This document shows positions 1-9,536 of a stretch of DNA of 35,969 nucleotides, piece by piece. The position numbers were made by a program, and so were the translations under genes. Origin of the DNA: Gammaproteobacteria bacterium (lineage in GTDB: Bacteria; Pseudomonadota; Gammaproteobacteria; Pseudomonadales; Pseudomonadaceae). The notes under the pieces were generated by a model. It searched no databases. It was not told the DNA's origin and saw only the letters and a program-made list of their open reading frames with translations. How positions within the stretch are numbered: the first letter of the stretch is position 1; every line of letters begins with the position of its first letter. The DNA is taken from NCBI GenBank assembly GCA_012719655.1, contig JAAXZZ010000200.1, positions 1 to 35,969 of the forward strand, given 5' to 3'.

Positions 1-1709
1 CTACTGAGCATTAGGGTATGGATGCCTAAGGCGTGCAGTTGCGCAATGGCTTCAGGAGCCTGTTCGCGCAGTGTGTCGGCGACAGCAAAACAGGCCAGTA
101 CTCGCTCTTCGCTGGCTAACATAACGACGCTTTGCCCTTGTTGCTCCAGCGCGTTGAGCTGTGTTTGCAGTGCTGATGTACTCAATTTGAGCTCTTGCAT
201 CAAGCGGTGATTGCCTAAGTAATAGCGCGTACCGTTAATCAGACCACTGCTGCCACGGCCGAGCAGCGCCTCAAACTCACTGACCTCGTACCAGTGTTTT
301 TGTTGATCAAGAAAAGCCTTGTGAATGGCGAGCGACACCGGGTGATCAGAACGTGCGGCGAGACTGGCTGCCAGATGTTTGGCGTTATGTTCTGGATCAT
401 TGAGCACGACTGTTTGCGTTAAAATGGCAGTGCCATGGGTGAGGGTGCCGGTTTTATCAAAGGCTAAATGGGTTAGGTCTTTACCTTGCTCTAAAAATAC
501 GCCGCCTTTAATCAAAATACCTTGGCGTGCGGCCTGCGTCAGGGCGCTGACCACAGCTACGGGTGTGGAAATCACCAAGGCGCAGGGGCAGGCAATGACT
601 AATAACACCAGGGCTTTATACAGCCAGTCGCTCCATAAACCACCCAATAATAACGGCGGTAGGATGGCCACTAAGCAGGCGATGGCCACAACAATCGGCG
701 TATAAATTTTGGCAAAGCGATCAATAAAACGCTGAGTGGGCGCGCGGCTGGCTTGTGCTTCTTCGACCGCATGAATGATCCGCGCCAGTGTTGAGTTGTC
801 GCGGGTGGCGCTGGTGACGTACTCCAGCGCACCCTGCATATTGATGCTGCCAGCAAATAAAGGGCTGCCGATGCTCTTTTCTACTGGCAAACTTTCACCG
901 GTAATGGGTGCTTGGTTCACCGTTGAGGTGCCGCTGACGACGCTGCCATCAAGTGGTACGCGCTCTCCGGGTTGTAAACGCACGCGGCTACCGATCGCCA
1001 CTGTCTCAGCTTGGCGAGTCTGCCACTGCCCATCGATTAAGGTCAGCGCCGTTTCCGGAGACAACGCTAAAACACTATGGATGGCATAGCGGGCGCGATC
1101 GAGCGATTTGCTTTCAATCCATTCCGCCAAAGCAAAGAGGAAGGTCACCATCGCTGCTTCCGGCCAATGGCCAATAAATAGCGCGCCGGTTACCGCAATG
1201 GTCATTAAGGCGTTGATATTGAGATTGCCGTTACGAATGGCCACCCAGCCTTTTTTCAGTACCGGTAAACCCACGGTGGCAATCACCACACAAGTGAGAA
1301 GGATCACCGCCCAGAGAGAGTCATCGATTGTCAACTCAGCGACTTCAGCAGCAGTGGCAGCAATACCAGCAATGCTCAGCGGCCACAAAGATTGCTGGGT
1401 TGGTTGCGCTGTATTTTGCCGGTCATCTTGCTGCTGAGGGTTAAAGCCAATGCTGTGCAGGGCTTGCACAATGCTGTCGAAAGCCTGCTCGGCATGCGTT
1501 ACCGTCAGTTGACGGCGTATCAAATTGAACTCCACTGCGCTAATTTCTGGCAAGGTAGCGAGCTTACTACGAATCAGTTGCTCTTCAGTGGGGCAGTCCA
1601 TTTCGTTAATGATAAAGACGCTGCTGAGATGGCTTGGGTCTTTATGCGCAGAACCCTCTGGCGCAGACTGCGTATGGGGTATGCCACATTCGGTTTTGCA
1701 GGATTTCAT
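1..1709 (-). CDS. cadA: Heavy-metal P1B-type ATPase (Zn/Cd/Pb exporter), C-terminus cut by window edge
   Basis: Membrane pump that uses ATP to export divalent soft metals (Zn, Cd, Pb) from the cytoplasm. The 569 residues in the window read without a stop from ATG 1709. An N-terminal HMA-like domain carries MDCPTEE (residues 37-43). The actuator motif TGES is at 270-273, the membrane metal-site motif CPC at 374-376, the phosphorylation motif DKTGTLT at 418-424 and the HP dipeptide at 456-457. CPC with an MDCPTEE-type HMA domain is typical of the Zn/Cd/Pb subgroup rather than copper pumps. The distal hinge (GDGxND) and last membrane helices lie beyond base 1, so intactness cannot be judged. The extreme N-terminus has extra Cys and His (C4, C8, H12, H22, H27). 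The start is supported by GGAG five bases upstream. Expression probably depends on the MerR-type promoter at 1742-1772. No cadR-like regulator is visible in the window. Confidence 0.93.
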   Translation of the reverse strand, partial: MKSCKTECGIPHTQSAPEGSAHKDPSHLSSVFIINEMDCPTEEQLIRSKLATLPEISAVEFNLIRRQLTVTHAEQAFDSIVQALHSIGFNPQQQDDRQNTAQPTQQSLWPLSIAGIAATAAEVAELTIDDSLWAVILLTCVVIATVGLPVLKKGWVAIRNGNLNINALMTIAVTGALFIGHWPEAAMVTFLFALAEWIESKSLDRARYAIHSVLALSPETALTLIDGQWQTRQAETVAIGSRVRLQPGERVPLDGSVVSGTSTVNQAPITGESLPVEKSIGSPLFAGSINMQGALEYVTSATRDNSTLARIIHAVEEAQASRAPTQRFIDRFAKIYTPIVVAIACLVAILPPLLLGGLWSDWLYKALVLLVIACPCALVISTPVAVVSALTQAARQGILIKGGVFLEQGKDLTHLAFDKTGTLTHGTAILTQTVVLNDPEHNAKHLAASLAARSDHPVSLAIHKAFLDQQKHWYEVSEFEALLGRGSSGLINGTRYYLGNHRLMQELKLSTSALQTQLNALEQQGQSVVMLASEERVLACFAVADTLREQAPEAIAQLHALGIHTLMLS

Positions 1710-1741
1710 AGGTACTCCAATAACGCAGGGCCTTGGCCATG

Positions 1742-1772
1742 ATTTAAAACCTTACTACGGTAGGAGAGTCAA
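1742..1772 (-). promoter_or_regulatory. MerR-family-type metal-responsive promoter for the P-type ATPase gene
   Basis: On the minus strand a -35 TTGACT (1767-1772) and a -10 TTAAAT (1742-1747) are separated by 19 bp. That overlong spacer is characteristic of promoters activated by MerR-family regulators (ZntR, CadR, PbrR). The spacer contains CTACCGTAG and the CT...AAGG flanks typical of such operators, although the dyad is imperfect. The start codon lies about 33 bases downstream of the -10. The -35 overlaps the TGA stop codon (1769-1771) of the upstream DUF4010 gene. The regulator type is inferred from spacing and position only. Confidence 0.65.
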
Positions 1773-3058
1773 GCGCTGTACATCGGCAGCATCACGGCTA
1801 AACCTGCCAGTAATGACAGCACAATCGGCAGCGCTACGCGCAGCAGCATTGCGCGGCCGCCAATGGAAACGGCCATACCAGCCTTCATTAGGTTGTTGAC
1901 TGAAGAAGCGATAATAATACCAATCAGCACTGTTCTACTTTCAAGACCGCTTTGTGACATGCGCGCTAAGGATAAGGTAATGGCGTCCACATCAGTGATA
2001 CCGGAGACAGCCGCGAGCACGTAAATCCCCGCATTGCCGAGCCATTGCTGCAAAACACTAGCCAGCAACAAAATCACCGTTAGCAGTGCGCCCAATAACA
2101 ATGCCGATTTTAAGTCGAGTGGATTATTGTTCAATGTTGGTTGCTCGACTCGAGTACCGTTGCGGTATTTGCGCCAAATCAGTAGTGCAGGAAAATATAG
2201 AACCAGTGTCATAACCAGTAGTGGAGCCACTAAATAACCCAATAGCGTTGGGGTAATCATCGCGCAGTACAAAAGTATTCGCAGGTACATGGTGCCGCAG
2301 GCCAGCAAAATACCGGATGATAATAATGCTGAAATCTGCGGTGTCTGGCGTGCCAGTCGCGAAAAATGCAGCGTCAATGCCGTGGATGAAGCCAGTCCAG
2401 CAAAAAGGCTGGTGAATAAAATGCCTTTTTCCGTGCCACCGACGCGCATGGCAAAATAACCTGCAAATGAAATTGATGCGATAAGGACAACCATCCACCA
2501 AATTTTATATGGGTTGAGCATCCCGCCTAGGCCCATGTCTTCGTTGGGTAGAAGCGGTAGCATCACGACGGAAATCAATAGCAGTTTTAATGCGGCGTCC
2601 AGTTCATGTTCTTGCAAGCGATTAAGGGCGCTATGAATTTCGTTTTTATTGTCGAGAATAATAGTCGTAATAACTGCAGCAGTGGCCGCAATAGTAATGT
2701 CAACGGCAACAGCCAAGGCGCCAAAACTAAAGGTTAACAGTAGGCCAATAATACCGGTAATGCTGTAATTGCCCATCTGCAGCATGCGCGCACGGTAAGC
2801 GATGACTGCAGCGATACAGACTGCCAGTAAAGTGCTGGGTAATACCCATGCGGTGACCTTGAGTGATAGCAGTGTCGCAATACCACCCAATAAACCCACT
2901 AGAGCATACGTGCGCATGCCGGCCACCCGCTCTCCGGACTTCTGCTCGCGAGCAGCCCAGCCGCGCTGCAGGCCGGTTAACGCACCCAGTAGTAAAGCAA
3001 CGGCGAGTTGAATTATAACTTGTTGTTCGCTGACAAATTGCTCGGCATAGTTTTCCAT
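1769..3058 (-). CDS. MgtC/SapB-DUF4010 family integral membrane protein
   Basis: Polytopic inner-membrane protein of 429 residues. The N-terminal MgtC/SapB-like part has the family signature GLQRGW followed by GERVAGMRTYALVGLLGG. The rest matches DUF4010 in character, with hydrophobic helices throughout and the conserved segment SGITDVDAITLS near the C-terminus. The function of the DUF4010 family is not established; MgtC relatives are tied to magnesium limitation and metal or membrane homeostasis. I chose ATG 3058 because GGGG sits five bases upstream; ATG 3073 is in frame but lacks a ribosome binding site. Its stop codon lies inside the -35 element of the downstream metal ATPase promoter, so the genes are adjacent but may be regulated separately. 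Confidence 0.85.
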   Translation of the reverse strand: MENYAEQFVSEQQVIIQLAVALLLGALTGLQRGWAAREQKSGERVAGMRTYALVGLLGGIATLLSLKVTAWVLPSTLLAVCIAAVIAYRARMLQMGNYSITGIIGLLLTFSFGALAVAVDITIAATAAVITTIILDNKNEIHSALNRLQEHELDAALKLLLISVVMLPLLPNEDMGLGGMLNPYKIWWMVVLIASISFAGYFAMRVGGTEKGILFTSLFAGLASSTALTLHFSRLARQTPQISALLSSGILLACGTMYLRILLYCAMITPTLLGYLVAPLLVMTLVLYFPALLIWRKYRNGTRVEQPTLNNNPLDLKSALLLGALLTVILLLASVLQQWLGNAGIYVLAAVSGITDVDAITLSLARMSQSGLESRTVLIGIIIASSVNNLMKAGMAVSIGGRAMLLRVALPIVLSLLAGLAVMLPMYSA

Positions 3059-3158
3059 TGAGGCCCCGATCATGCTGATTGGACAGCGTACCCATACAGT
3101 GTTACACAGCAGAATCTCGGCGATCTGCTGTTGTATCGTCCACTGGCAGTGTAAGTGT

Positions 3159-3866
3159 TTAAAACAAACGTGCCAACAGCGCAGGCACTGCGGTTTCCAC
3201 GCGTAAAATGCGTTCGCCCAGTTGCACTGGCTCTAGGCCTGCTTTGCTCAGCAGCTCCACTTCATAGGGAATCCAGCCGCCTTCGGGGCCTATCGCCAGC
3301 GTGACGGGCTCGCTAAGCGCACGCGGGCATTCAGGAAAGTCACCAGGGTGGGCAATTAAACCTCGCGTGTTGGCGACTATGCTGGGCAGTTGGTCTTCGA
3401 CAAAAGGCTTGAAACGCTTGGCTAAGATAAGTTCTGGCAAGACAGTGTCACGGGCTTGTTCAAGGCCTAAAAGCAATTGTTCATGCAATGCTTCCGGTTG
3501 TAAAAAAGGCGTCTGCCAAAAACTTTTTTCTACCCGGTAACTATTGATTAGTACCAGTTTCGCTACACCCATACTGGCAATGCTTTGCAAGGTGCGGCGC
3601 AGCATTTTCGGGCGTGGCAGGGCGAGCACTAAGGTGATGGGTAGTTTTGCCGGCGGGGCAGATGTTAAGTCAACCTGTAATTCTGCGGCTTTATCGTTAA
3701 TTGACAAGAGTATGGCGCTGCCGTGCAAGCCGCCTAAGAGACCGGCACGCAATGATTGTCCAACGCTGGCTTGATTGACTGCATTGAGGTGTTGCAGCCT
3801 GCGGTCAGTAATGCGTACCCGATTTTCTGAAATAAAATCATCGTTATTCAGCAGCAGTAAATTCAT
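3159..3866 (-). CDS. rsmE: 16S rRNA (uracil(1498)-N(3))-methyltransferase RsmE
   Basis: SAM-dependent SPOUT methyltransferase that methylates U1498 of 16S rRNA in the assembled 30S subunit. The 235-residue length is normal. It has the N-terminal PUA-like region and the C-terminal knotted domain with [20 protein letters not shown], the SAM-binding stretch [10 protein letters not shown], and the terminal [20 protein letters not shown]. The ATG overlaps the tatC stop in an ATGA arrangement, so it is translationally coupled and ends the ubiE-to-rsmE operon. No strong terminator is evident in the 100 bases before the next gene. Confidence 0.95.
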   Translation of the reverse strand: MNLLLLNNDDFISENRVRITDRRLQHLNAVNQASVGQSLRAGLLGGLHGSAILLSINDKAAELQVDLTSAPPAKLPITLVLALPRPKMLRRTLQSIASMGVAKLVLINSYRVEKSFWQTPFLQPEALHEQLLLGLEQARDTVLPELILAKRFKPFVEDQLPSIVANTRGLIAHPGDFPECPRALSEPVTLAIGPEGGWIPYEVELLSKAGLEPVQLGERILRVETAVPALLARLF

Positions 3867-4663
3867 GGTTTTACTGAAGGTGTTTGCTCGTCACTGACGC
3901 TTATATTGGATTCTTCAACTTCTTTTTCTTCGCGTTCTTTTTGGATAATGCTGCCGAAAAAAACACCAATTTCAAACAAGAACCACATAGGGATGGCCAG
4001 CAAGGTTTGCGAGAATATATCCGGCGGTGTCAGCAGCATACCGACCACAAAACAACCGACCACTACATAAGGGCGACTTTTTCGCAGAGCGGCAACATCA
4101 ACGATGCCGATCCATACCAGTAAAAATGTTGCAATGGGGATTTCAAAGGCCACGCCAAAAGCAAAGAATAGCGTCAAAACAAAGTCGAGGTACTGACCAA
4201 TATCGGTCATCATTTCGACCCCTTGTGGGGTTACGCTGGCAAAAAAGCCAAACATGATGGGGAACACAACAAAGTAAGCGAAGGCCATTCCAGCATAAAA
4301 TAGAATGACGCTGGATATCAGCAAAGGTACAGCAACGCGTTTTTCATGTTTGTATAAGCCCGGCGCAATAAAGCCCCAGATTTGCTGGAGAATCACTGGC
4401 ATGCTGATAAACAGTGAGACCACCATGGTGAGTTTAAAGGGTGTTAAGAAAGGCGAAGCCACGCCAGTCGCAATCACCGTTGCACCTTCTGGCAGATAAG
4501 TGCGTAAAGGTGCTGCGACTAAGGCATAAATATCCTGAGCAAAATAAAACAATGAAGCAAAAATCAGCAGAATAGCAATCACGCAACGTAATAAGCGTGT
4601 GCGCAGTTCCGTCAGATGGGCAATCAGCGACATTGAGCCGTCTGGTTGTGGTGCTGTGCTCAT
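3863..4663 (-). CDS. tatC: Sec-independent protein translocase subunit TatC
   Basis: Core membrane receptor of the twin-arginine translocation pathway, which exports folded proteins; with TatB it recognises the twin-arginine signal peptide. The 266 residues show six predicted membrane helices, the conserved N-terminal cytoplasmic motif [11 protein letters not shown], and the C-terminal block [20 protein letters not shown]. The C-terminal tail is charged and slightly long ([12 protein letters not shown] onward). It overlaps tatB upstream and rsmE downstream by 4 bases each (ATGA). Confidence 0.97.
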   Translation of the reverse strand: MSTAPQPDGSMSLIAHLTELRTRLLRCVIAILLIFASLFYFAQDIYALVAAPLRTYLPEGATVIATGVASPFLTPFKLTMVVSLFISMPVILQQIWGFIAPGLYKHEKRVAVPLLISSVILFYAGMAFAYFVVFPIMFGFFASVTPQGVEMMTDIGQYLDFVLTLFFAFGVAFEIPIATFLLVWIGIVDVAALRKSRPYVVVGCFVVGMLLTPPDIFSQTLLAIPMWFLFEIGVFFGSIIQKEREEKEVEESNISVSDEQTPSVKP

Positions 4664-5004
4664 GAGGATTGCCCTTTATCTTCTGTGCTGCTGTCTTTGG
4701 TTGGTGCGTTATCTTTGAGTAAGTTGTGCAAAGGTTTGTCACTGAACATTTGATTGGCTTTATCAGTAGTGTCTTTGAGCATTTTACGCTCTTTCTCTAA
4801 AATGCCTTCATTGTGCAACTCACGGCGAATGTCATCCGCGCCGAGCTCGCGCTCAACATCTTCTTTGATCGTATTAAAGCTGCGCTTGATGCGACCCAGC
4901 CACATGCCTGCCACCCGAGCAGCACCAGGCAAGCGATCAGGGCCGATGACGACCAGCGCAACCACAGCGATCAGGATCAGTTCAGAGAAGCCAATATCAA
5001 ACAT
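4660..5004 (-). CDS. tatB: Sec-independent protein translocase subunit TatB
   Basis: Single-span membrane protein that forms the substrate-receptor complex with TatC. It starts [26 protein letters not shown], the diagnostic TatB N-terminus with the membrane helix at about residues 5-20 and the GP hinge. An amphipathic helix and a charged tail rich in K, D and E follow. The 114-residue length is at the short end for Pseudomonas TatB. It lies 8 bases after tatA and overlaps tatC by 4 bases. Confidence 0.95.
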   Translation of the reverse strand: MFDIGFSELILIAVVALVVIGPDRLPGAARVAGMWLGRIKRSFNTIKEDVERELGADDIRRELHNEGILEKERKMLKDTTDKANQMFSDKPLHNLLKDNAPTKDSSTEDKGQSS

Positions 5005-5012
5005 GGATTAAC

Positions 5013-5249
5013 TCATTTTTTAGAAGAAGGTTCTTCGATATGCTCGGCTTTAGCATCAAACGTCTGCCCAGTGGCTTCGGACTTTTGTACGGCCTCAGTG
5101 GGTTTATCGTCACTGCTGTCGACTGCTTTTCGGAAGCCTTTAATTGCATCACCTAAGTCAGAACCAACACCTTTCAGGCGCTTGGTACCAAACAAAACAA
5201 TAACGATTGCTAAGATAATCAGTAGTTGCCAAACGCTAATACCGCCCAT
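5013..5249 (-). CDS. tatA: Sec-independent protein translocase subunit TatA
   Basis: Pore-forming subunit of the Tat system. The true start is ATG 5249, giving 78 residues beginning [21 protein letters not shown], with GGAG eight bases upstream. A longer in-frame reading back to 5342 runs into hisE and is rejected. The short helix, the FGTKRLKG hinge, the amphipathic helix ([17 protein letters not shown]) and an acidic tail are all present. It follows hisE by 25 bases in the shared operon. Confidence 0.95.
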   Translation of the reverse strand: MGGISVWQLLIILAIVIVLFGTKRLKGVGSDLGDAIKGFRKAVDSSDDKPTEAVQKSEATGQTFDAKAEHIEEPSSKK

Positions 5250-5274
5250 GATGTGTACTCCGTAGTGCCAATAA

Positions 5275-5610
5275 TTAAGATGTTGTCCGGCTTGCCTTTT
5301 CTGCGTGACCAGATAAGCCAAAACGCCGTTCGAGCTCATCAAGTACCGCTTGAGGCTCTAAATTTAAAGCAGAAAGCATCACTAAGCTGTGAAACCATAA
5401 ATCAGCCGTTTCGTAAATAACGTCGTGGGCGTCGCCCGAACTTGCAGCGTCTTTTGCCGCAAGAATGGTTTCCACGGCTTCTTCACCGACTTTCTCTAAA
5501 ATTTTGTTCAAGCCTTTGTGATGCAGACTCGCAACGTAAGAGGTGTCTGGTTCAGCGTTTTTACGCGAATCAATCACCTGTGCTACACGGCGCAGAATAT
5601 CGTCAGTCAT
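5275..5610 (-). CDS. hisE: Phosphoribosyl-ATP diphosphatase
   Basis: Catalyses step 2 of histidine biosynthesis, PRATP to PRAMP plus pyrophosphate, in the cytoplasm. The 111-residue all-alpha MazG-like protein has the conserved core [19 protein letters not shown] and the metal-binding segment [16 protein letters not shown]. It is separate from hisI, as in Pseudomonas and unlike the fused HisIE of enterics. It starts 5 bases after hisI and precedes the tat genes. Confidence 0.96.
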   Translation of the reverse strand: MTDDILRRVAQVIDSRKNAEPDTSYVASLHHKGLNKILEKVGEEAVETILAAKDAASSGDAHDVIYETADLWFHSLVMLSALNLEPQAVLDELERRFGLSGHAEKASRTTS

Positions 5611-5615
5611 GCGTA

Positions 5616-6002
5616 TCAGCCTTGATAGATATCATGAGGATTTTTTATAACAGGTTCTACTGTCTGCCATTGACCGTCAATCAGTACACGGTAAAAACAA
5701 CTGTGGCGACCGGTGTGGCAAGCGATATCGCCAATTTGCTCAACGCGTAAGATAATAACATCGGCGTCGCAGTCGAGGCGTATTTCATGCAGTTTCTGAA
5801 TGTGTCCGGACTCTTCACCTTTACGCCAAAGCTTAGCACGTGAGCGTGACCAGTAAATTGCCCGCTGTTCTTTGACCGTTAGCTCAAGCGCTTCGCGGTT
5901 GAGCCAAGCCATCATTAAAATGCGCTCGGTTTTATAATCTTGGGCAATCGCTGGGATCAGACCATTGCTGTCCCACTTGATTTCGTCTAACCAGTTGCTC
6001 AT
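5616..6002 (-). CDS. hisI: Phosphoribosyl-AMP cyclohydrolase
   Basis: Opens the adenine ring of PRAMP in step 3 of histidine biosynthesis; a zinc- and magnesium-dependent enzyme. The start at ATG 6002 gives 128 residues beginning [20 protein letters not shown], matching the family, with GAG six bases upstream. In-frame upstream ATGs at 6023 and 6122 would extend into ubiB without family support. The conserved [21 protein letters not shown] and zinc-ligand regions ([19 protein letters not shown]) are intact. It lies 50 bases after ubiB and 5 before hisE. Confidence 0.95.
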   Translation of the reverse strand: MSNWLDEIKWDSNGLIPAIAQDYKTERILMMAWLNREALELTVKEQRAIYWSRSRAKLWRKGEESGHIQKLHEIRLDCDADVIILRVEQIGDIACHTGRHSCFYRVLIDGQWQTVEPVIKNPHDIYQG

Positions 6003-6052
6003 GTCGTTCTCAATAGCTGTCATATTGTAAAGTTTTGGCTGGATCTGTGTCG

Positions 6053-7627
6053 CTAACGGCGCAGTACTAAGCATAGGCCGGCACTGAGCATTAACCAAGC
6101 CGGCCAAGCGTCTAAGTGCCAAGCTAAACCAAACTGCGCGCTGGCAACCAACAAGCTGGCGCCTAATACAGTAGGCAGCCAGCGCTGCGGCTGAGCCTTT
6201 GGCTCGGGCCTGTGATTGAAGTTCTCGAGACTGGCTTGCATGGTATTGGCTAAGTGTGGCAACCGTTCAAACTGCTGCTGCAGCTGCGCCAAGGCGTGTT
6301 TAGGCATATAACGCTCACGCATCCAGCGCTCTAAATAAGGCTGCGCGGTGCTCCATAAGTCGAGGTCTGGATAAAGCTGGCGACCCAAGCCCTCAATATT
6401 GAGTAGAGTTTTCTGTAGCAAGACTAATTGAGGCTGCACTTCCATATTAAAACGCCGTGCGGTTTGGAAGAGATGCAGCAACAAATGGCCAAAGGAAATT
6501 TCTTTTAAAGGGCGCTCAAAGATAGGCTCACAGACCGTACGAATTGCCGATTCAAACTCGTTGATTCGTGTGTCGCTGGGAACCCAGCCTGAGTCAATGT
6601 GCAATTGTGCGACTTTACGATAATCACGCTTAAAAAACGCCAGCAGGTTACGGGCTAAATAATCTTGATCTTCTGGCGTCAACGTACCAATGATGCCGCA
6701 GTCAATGGCAATGTATTGCGGATCCCAGGGTGTGCGCGTGCTGACAAAAATATTGCCAGGGTGCATATCGGCGTGGAAAAAGCTGTCGCGAAATACTTGC
6801 GTAAAGAAAATCTCGACACCGCGCTCGGCAAGTTTTTTTAGATCTGTACCTTGATCAATCAAAGTGGCCATATCAGTGACTGGAACACCGTAAATACGCT
6901 CCATCACTAAAACTTTTGGACGGCTCCACTGCCAATAAATTTGCGGCACATAGAGTAGCGCTGAGTTACTGAAATTGCGGCGTAACTGGCTGGTGTTGGC
7001 GGCTTCGCGTAGCAGGTCGAGTTCATCGTAGATGGTTTTTTCGTAATCGCTAACGACTTCTTTTGGCCGCAAGCGGCGTGCGTCAGGCGATGCACGCTCA
7101 GCGATGCCGGCCAGTAAGAATAACCACGCGAGGTCTTGGGCAATGATCGGTTTTAAACCTGGACGGATCACTTTAACCACGACCTCTTCGCCGCTTTGCA
7201 GTTGCGCGGCGTGAACTTGGGCAATGGAAGCCGAGGCCAATGGTGTGCTGGAGAACGCGCTAAATACCTCGGCAATGGGTGCGCCGAGCTGCTCTTCAAT
7301 CAGTTTGATTGACTGCTCTGATGGGAAGGGCGGCACTTGGTCTTGCAGTTTGGCCATTTCATCGGCGATATCCGCTGGCAGTAAATCGCGCCGAGTTGAG
7401 AGTATTTGGCCAAACTTAATAAATACGGGGCCTAAGTCTTCAAGAGATAAACGTAATGCTTCACCACGGGGTAAGGTTTGTCGGCGCGGCAGCCAGCGCC
7501 AAGGCAATAGCCATTGCAAAATACGCAGGTAGCCAGGTAGTGGCAAAGCAAACAGCAAATCATCCAGACGGTAGCGTATAACAACACGTAAAATACGCCA
7601 GAGTCGGCGAGTAGCTAGCAGCTTCAT
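6053..7627 (-). CDS. ubiB: Ubiquinone biosynthesis protein UbiB (ABC1/ADCK-like atypical kinase/ATPase)
   Basis: Membrane-anchored member of the ABC1/UbiB protein-kinase-like family needed for coenzyme Q biosynthesis; it has ATPase activity in the family and probably helps extract lipid intermediates. The 524 residues include the family motif KFGQ (71-74), the alanine-rich loop [11 protein letters not shown] (131-141), the nucleotide-binding lysine near K152, and the catalytic-loop equivalent FHADMHPGN (284-292). Two hydrophobic helices at the C-terminus form the membrane anchor. The ATG overlaps the ubiJ stop (ATGA), so the genes are translationally coupled. Confidence 0.96.
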   Translation of the reverse strand: MKLLATRRLWRILRVVIRYRLDDLLFALPLPGYLRILQWLLPWRWLPRRQTLPRGEALRLSLEDLGPVFIKFGQILSTRRDLLPADIADEMAKLQDQVPPFPSEQSIKLIEEQLGAPIAEVFSAFSSTPLASASIAQVHAAQLQSGEEVVVKVIRPGLKPIIAQDLAWLFLLAGIAERASPDARRLRPKEVVSDYEKTIYDELDLLREAANTSQLRRNFSNSALLYVPQIYWQWSRPKVLVMERIYGVPVTDMATLIDQGTDLKKLAERGVEIFFTQVFRDSFFHADMHPGNIFVSTRTPWDPQYIAIDCGIIGTLTPEDQDYLARNLLAFFKRDYRKVAQLHIDSGWVPSDTRINEFESAIRTVCEPIFERPLKEISFGHLLLHLFQTARRFNMEVQPQLVLLQKTLLNIEGLGRQLYPDLDLWSTAQPYLERWMRERYMPKHALAQLQQQFERLPHLANTMQASLENFNHRPEPKAQPQRWLPTVLGASLLVASAQFGLAWHLDAWPAWLMLSAGLCLVLRR

Positions 7628-8241
7628 AAAGGCTTTGAATTCCGTTTAAGTAAGAGCGTAATGCGGGCATCGAGACGATCTAAGTCGAGCTTTAGTTGAT
7701 CGATTTCGCTAAAACGCATGTCTGCCTCTGTATGACCCACCAGCGCGCGCGATTCTTCAGCTAAATAGTCAGCCGTATTTAAATGCAAGCTGTGCGCCGA
7801 TTGTATGATCCAGTCGCGGCGGCTGCGTAAGTGGCTGCTGATGAGCGCTGTTGGTAGCGGTCCAAGCCAGCGCGACACTTCATACTCCCAGTCCAGTTCG
7901 AGGCTTTGCATGATCTCTGCCAGTTCCATCAGCAAAGCACTGTTGCCGTCGATGCTGACGTCTGGGTGGTGCAATACACTGGTTTTGTCAGTGCTGCTGG
8001 CGAGCTTTAGCAGCAATGGTGCTGGCGCGCTTAAAGTGCAGTCAGCCGGTGCATGCCATTGCTTAGCCAGTTGTATTCCGGTTTCTAGGGGGATTAGATA
8101 AACAGTGATTGCTGGCATTGAACAGGCAATCGCAATGACTTTACCCGCGAGCGGCGCTAAACGAGCTGGCGCTGTGCTGTCGAGTTGTAGTAGGCGATTG
8201 AGTGCGGACTCGGCACTGGCGAGCGCGAACTGGGTCAGCAT
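7624..8241 (-). CDS. ubiJ: Ubiquinone biosynthesis accessory factor UbiJ (SCP2 domain)
   Basis: Non-enzymatic lipid-binding factor required for ubiquinone synthesis; in E. coli UbiJ and UbiK organise the soluble Ubi complex. The 205-residue protein has an N-terminal SCP2-like hydrophobic domain and a C-terminal coiled-coil segment around [17 protein letters not shown]. It sits between ubiE and ubiB, the conserved position. Its ATG shares one base with the ubiE stop (TAATG), and it overlaps ubiB by 4 bases. Confidence 0.93.
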   Translation of the reverse strand: MLTQFALASAESALNRLLQLDSTAPARLAPLAGKVIAIACSMPAITVYLIPLETGIQLAKQWHAPADCTLSAPAPLLLKLASSTDKTSVLHHPDVSIDGNSALLMELAEIMQSLELDWEYEVSRWLGPLPTALISSHLRSRRDWIIQSAHSLHLNTADYLAEESRALVGHTEADMRFSEIDQLKLDLDRLDARITLLLKRNSKPL

Positions 8242-9011
8242 TAGGGTTTAATCCCACGGTGTAAGGCGACAATACCGCCAGTCATGTTGTGAAAGGTCAC
8301 CCGAGCAAAGCCAGCGTCGTTCATCATCGCTTTTAAGGTCTCTTGATCGGGGTGCATGCGAATGGATTCAGCTAAGTAACGATAGCTGTCGGCGTCGTCA
8401 GTGATCAACTTGCCTGCCAGTGGCATAAACTTAAATGAATAAGCATCGTAGAACTTTGACAGCAATGGGTTGCTTGGCTTGGAGAATTCCAGCACCAGCA
8501 AACGACCACCGGGCTTAAGCACACGCAGCATTGAGCGTAACGCATCTTCTTTATGGGTGACATTGCGTAAACCAAAAGCAATGGTCACAACATCAAAGTA
8601 ATTGTCAGGAAATGGCAGTTTTTCGGCATCGGCTTGCACAAAGCAAATGTTGTTAGCCACGCCTTTGTCGAGGAGTCGGTCGCGACCCACTTTTAGCATT
8701 GAAGCATTGATGTCAGCCAGCACTACTTCGCCTTCTGGGCCGACTAAGCTGGAAAATTTGCGCGCCAAATCGCCGGTGCCACCGGCAATGTCGAGGACTT
8801 TATTGCCACGGCGCACGCCAGATAATTCGATAGTGAAGCGCTTCCATAGGCGGTGCATACCGCCGGAAAGTACATCATTCATGATGTCGTAACGGGCTGC
8901 AACGGAATGGAACACTTCAGCAACTTTTTCTGCTTTCTGACTTTCTGGCACATCTTGAAAGCCGAAGTGGGTGGTTGGCTCATCGCTATTGGGCTGGCGT
9001 GGATTACTCAT
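8241..9011 (-). CDS. ubiE: Bifunctional demethylmenaquinone/2-methoxy-6-polyprenyl-benzoquinol methyltransferase
   Basis: SAM-dependent C-methyltransferase of ubiquinone and, where present, menaquinone biosynthesis. The 256 residues contain the SAM motif [12 protein letters not shown], the UbiE signatures [17 protein letters not shown] and [14 protein letters not shown], and the motif LVLEFSKP. It is the first gene of the long minus-strand operon reaching rsmE. A candidate promoter lies at 9041-9069 and an AAGG-type ribosome binding site precedes the ATG. Confidence 0.97.
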   Translation of the reverse strand: MSNPRQPNSDEPTTHFGFQDVPESQKAEKVAEVFHSVAARYDIMNDVLSGGMHRLWKRFTIELSGVRRGNKVLDIAGGTGDLARKFSSLVGPEGEVVLADINASMLKVGRDRLLDKGVANNICFVQADAEKLPFPDNYFDVVTIAFGLRNVTHKEDALRSMLRVLKPGGRLLVLEFSKPSNPLLSKFYDAYSFKFMPLAGKLITDDADSYRYLAESIRMHPDQETLKAMMNDAGFARVTFHNMTGGIVALHRGIKP

Positions 9012-9040
9012 AAAACTTCACCTTAGACAGATTATCGAGC

Positions 9041-9069
9041 ATTCTAATACCCACAGCGCCGTTTGTCTT
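9041..9069 (-). promoter_or_regulatory. Candidate sigma-70 promoter for the ubiE-rsmE operon
   Basis: On the minus strand AAGACA (9064-9069, 4/6 to the -35 consensus) and TAGAAT (9041-9046, 5/6 to the -10) are separated by 17 bp. This places the transcript start about 20-25 bases before the ubiE ATG. It is the best-scoring arrangement I found in the 139-base divergent gap between ubiE and the plus-strand PHA-system gene. Confidence 0.5.
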
Positions 9070-9150
9070 GACGCTGGACAGATTAGCAACAATATCCTTT
9101 GCGCTAAGTGAGTGCATAATTATTGATAAAAAGTGGGTTAGGGGGAATTG

Positions 9151-9426
9151 ATGAGCAAAATTGTAGTTGAGCGACAGCATAGGTTAGGCCGTGAAGGCGC
9201 ACGCAATAAGGCTCAGCAGTTAGCAGAGCGCCTCGCCCAGCAATATGATGTGAGCTATCACTGGGTGGGAGATACTTTAGAGTTTCACCGCACCGGTGCG
9301 CAGGGCAGCATTGATGTGGATGAGACACATGTCCGCGTCAGCCTCAAGCTGGGTTTATTGTTATCAGCGCTCAGTGGAACCATTAAACGTGAAATTGAAG
9401 AGAACTTAGATAAGCAACTCAGTTAA
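9151..9426 (+). CDS. Polyhydroxyalkanoic acid system family protein
   Basis: Small protein of 91 residues resembling the PHA_gran_rgn family, whose genes are found beside PHA loci; its molecular function is not established. It starts MSKIVVERQHRLGREGARNKA, continues with a mixed alpha/beta body including HWVGDTLEFHRTGAQGSIDV, and ends in a charged helix (GTIKREIEENLDKQL). ATG 9151 is chosen over the adjacent TTG 9148; GGGGG lies five bases upstream. It is divergent from ubiE and 110 bases upstream of phaI in the same direction. Confidence 0.85.
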   Translation: MSKIVVERQHRLGREGARNKAQQLAERLAQQYDVSYHWVGDTLEFHRTGAQGSIDVDETHVRVSLKLGLLLSALSGTIKREIEENLDKQLS

Positions 9427-9536
9427 GACGTTTTTTAACGCGTATTTAGTATGTTGTTTCTAATTTACTGACCTATTGTGTAGCCATGCTCTGTTCGAGG
9501 AGCACCAAATTTGCAGTTTAAATAATGAGGTGAAGC

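Noticed and set aside
379..1899. Overlapping plus-strand open reading frames
   Set aside because: They are antisense to the P-type ATPase and DUF4010 genes, whose minus-strand frames carry clear motifs; the plus-strand peptides resemble no known family.
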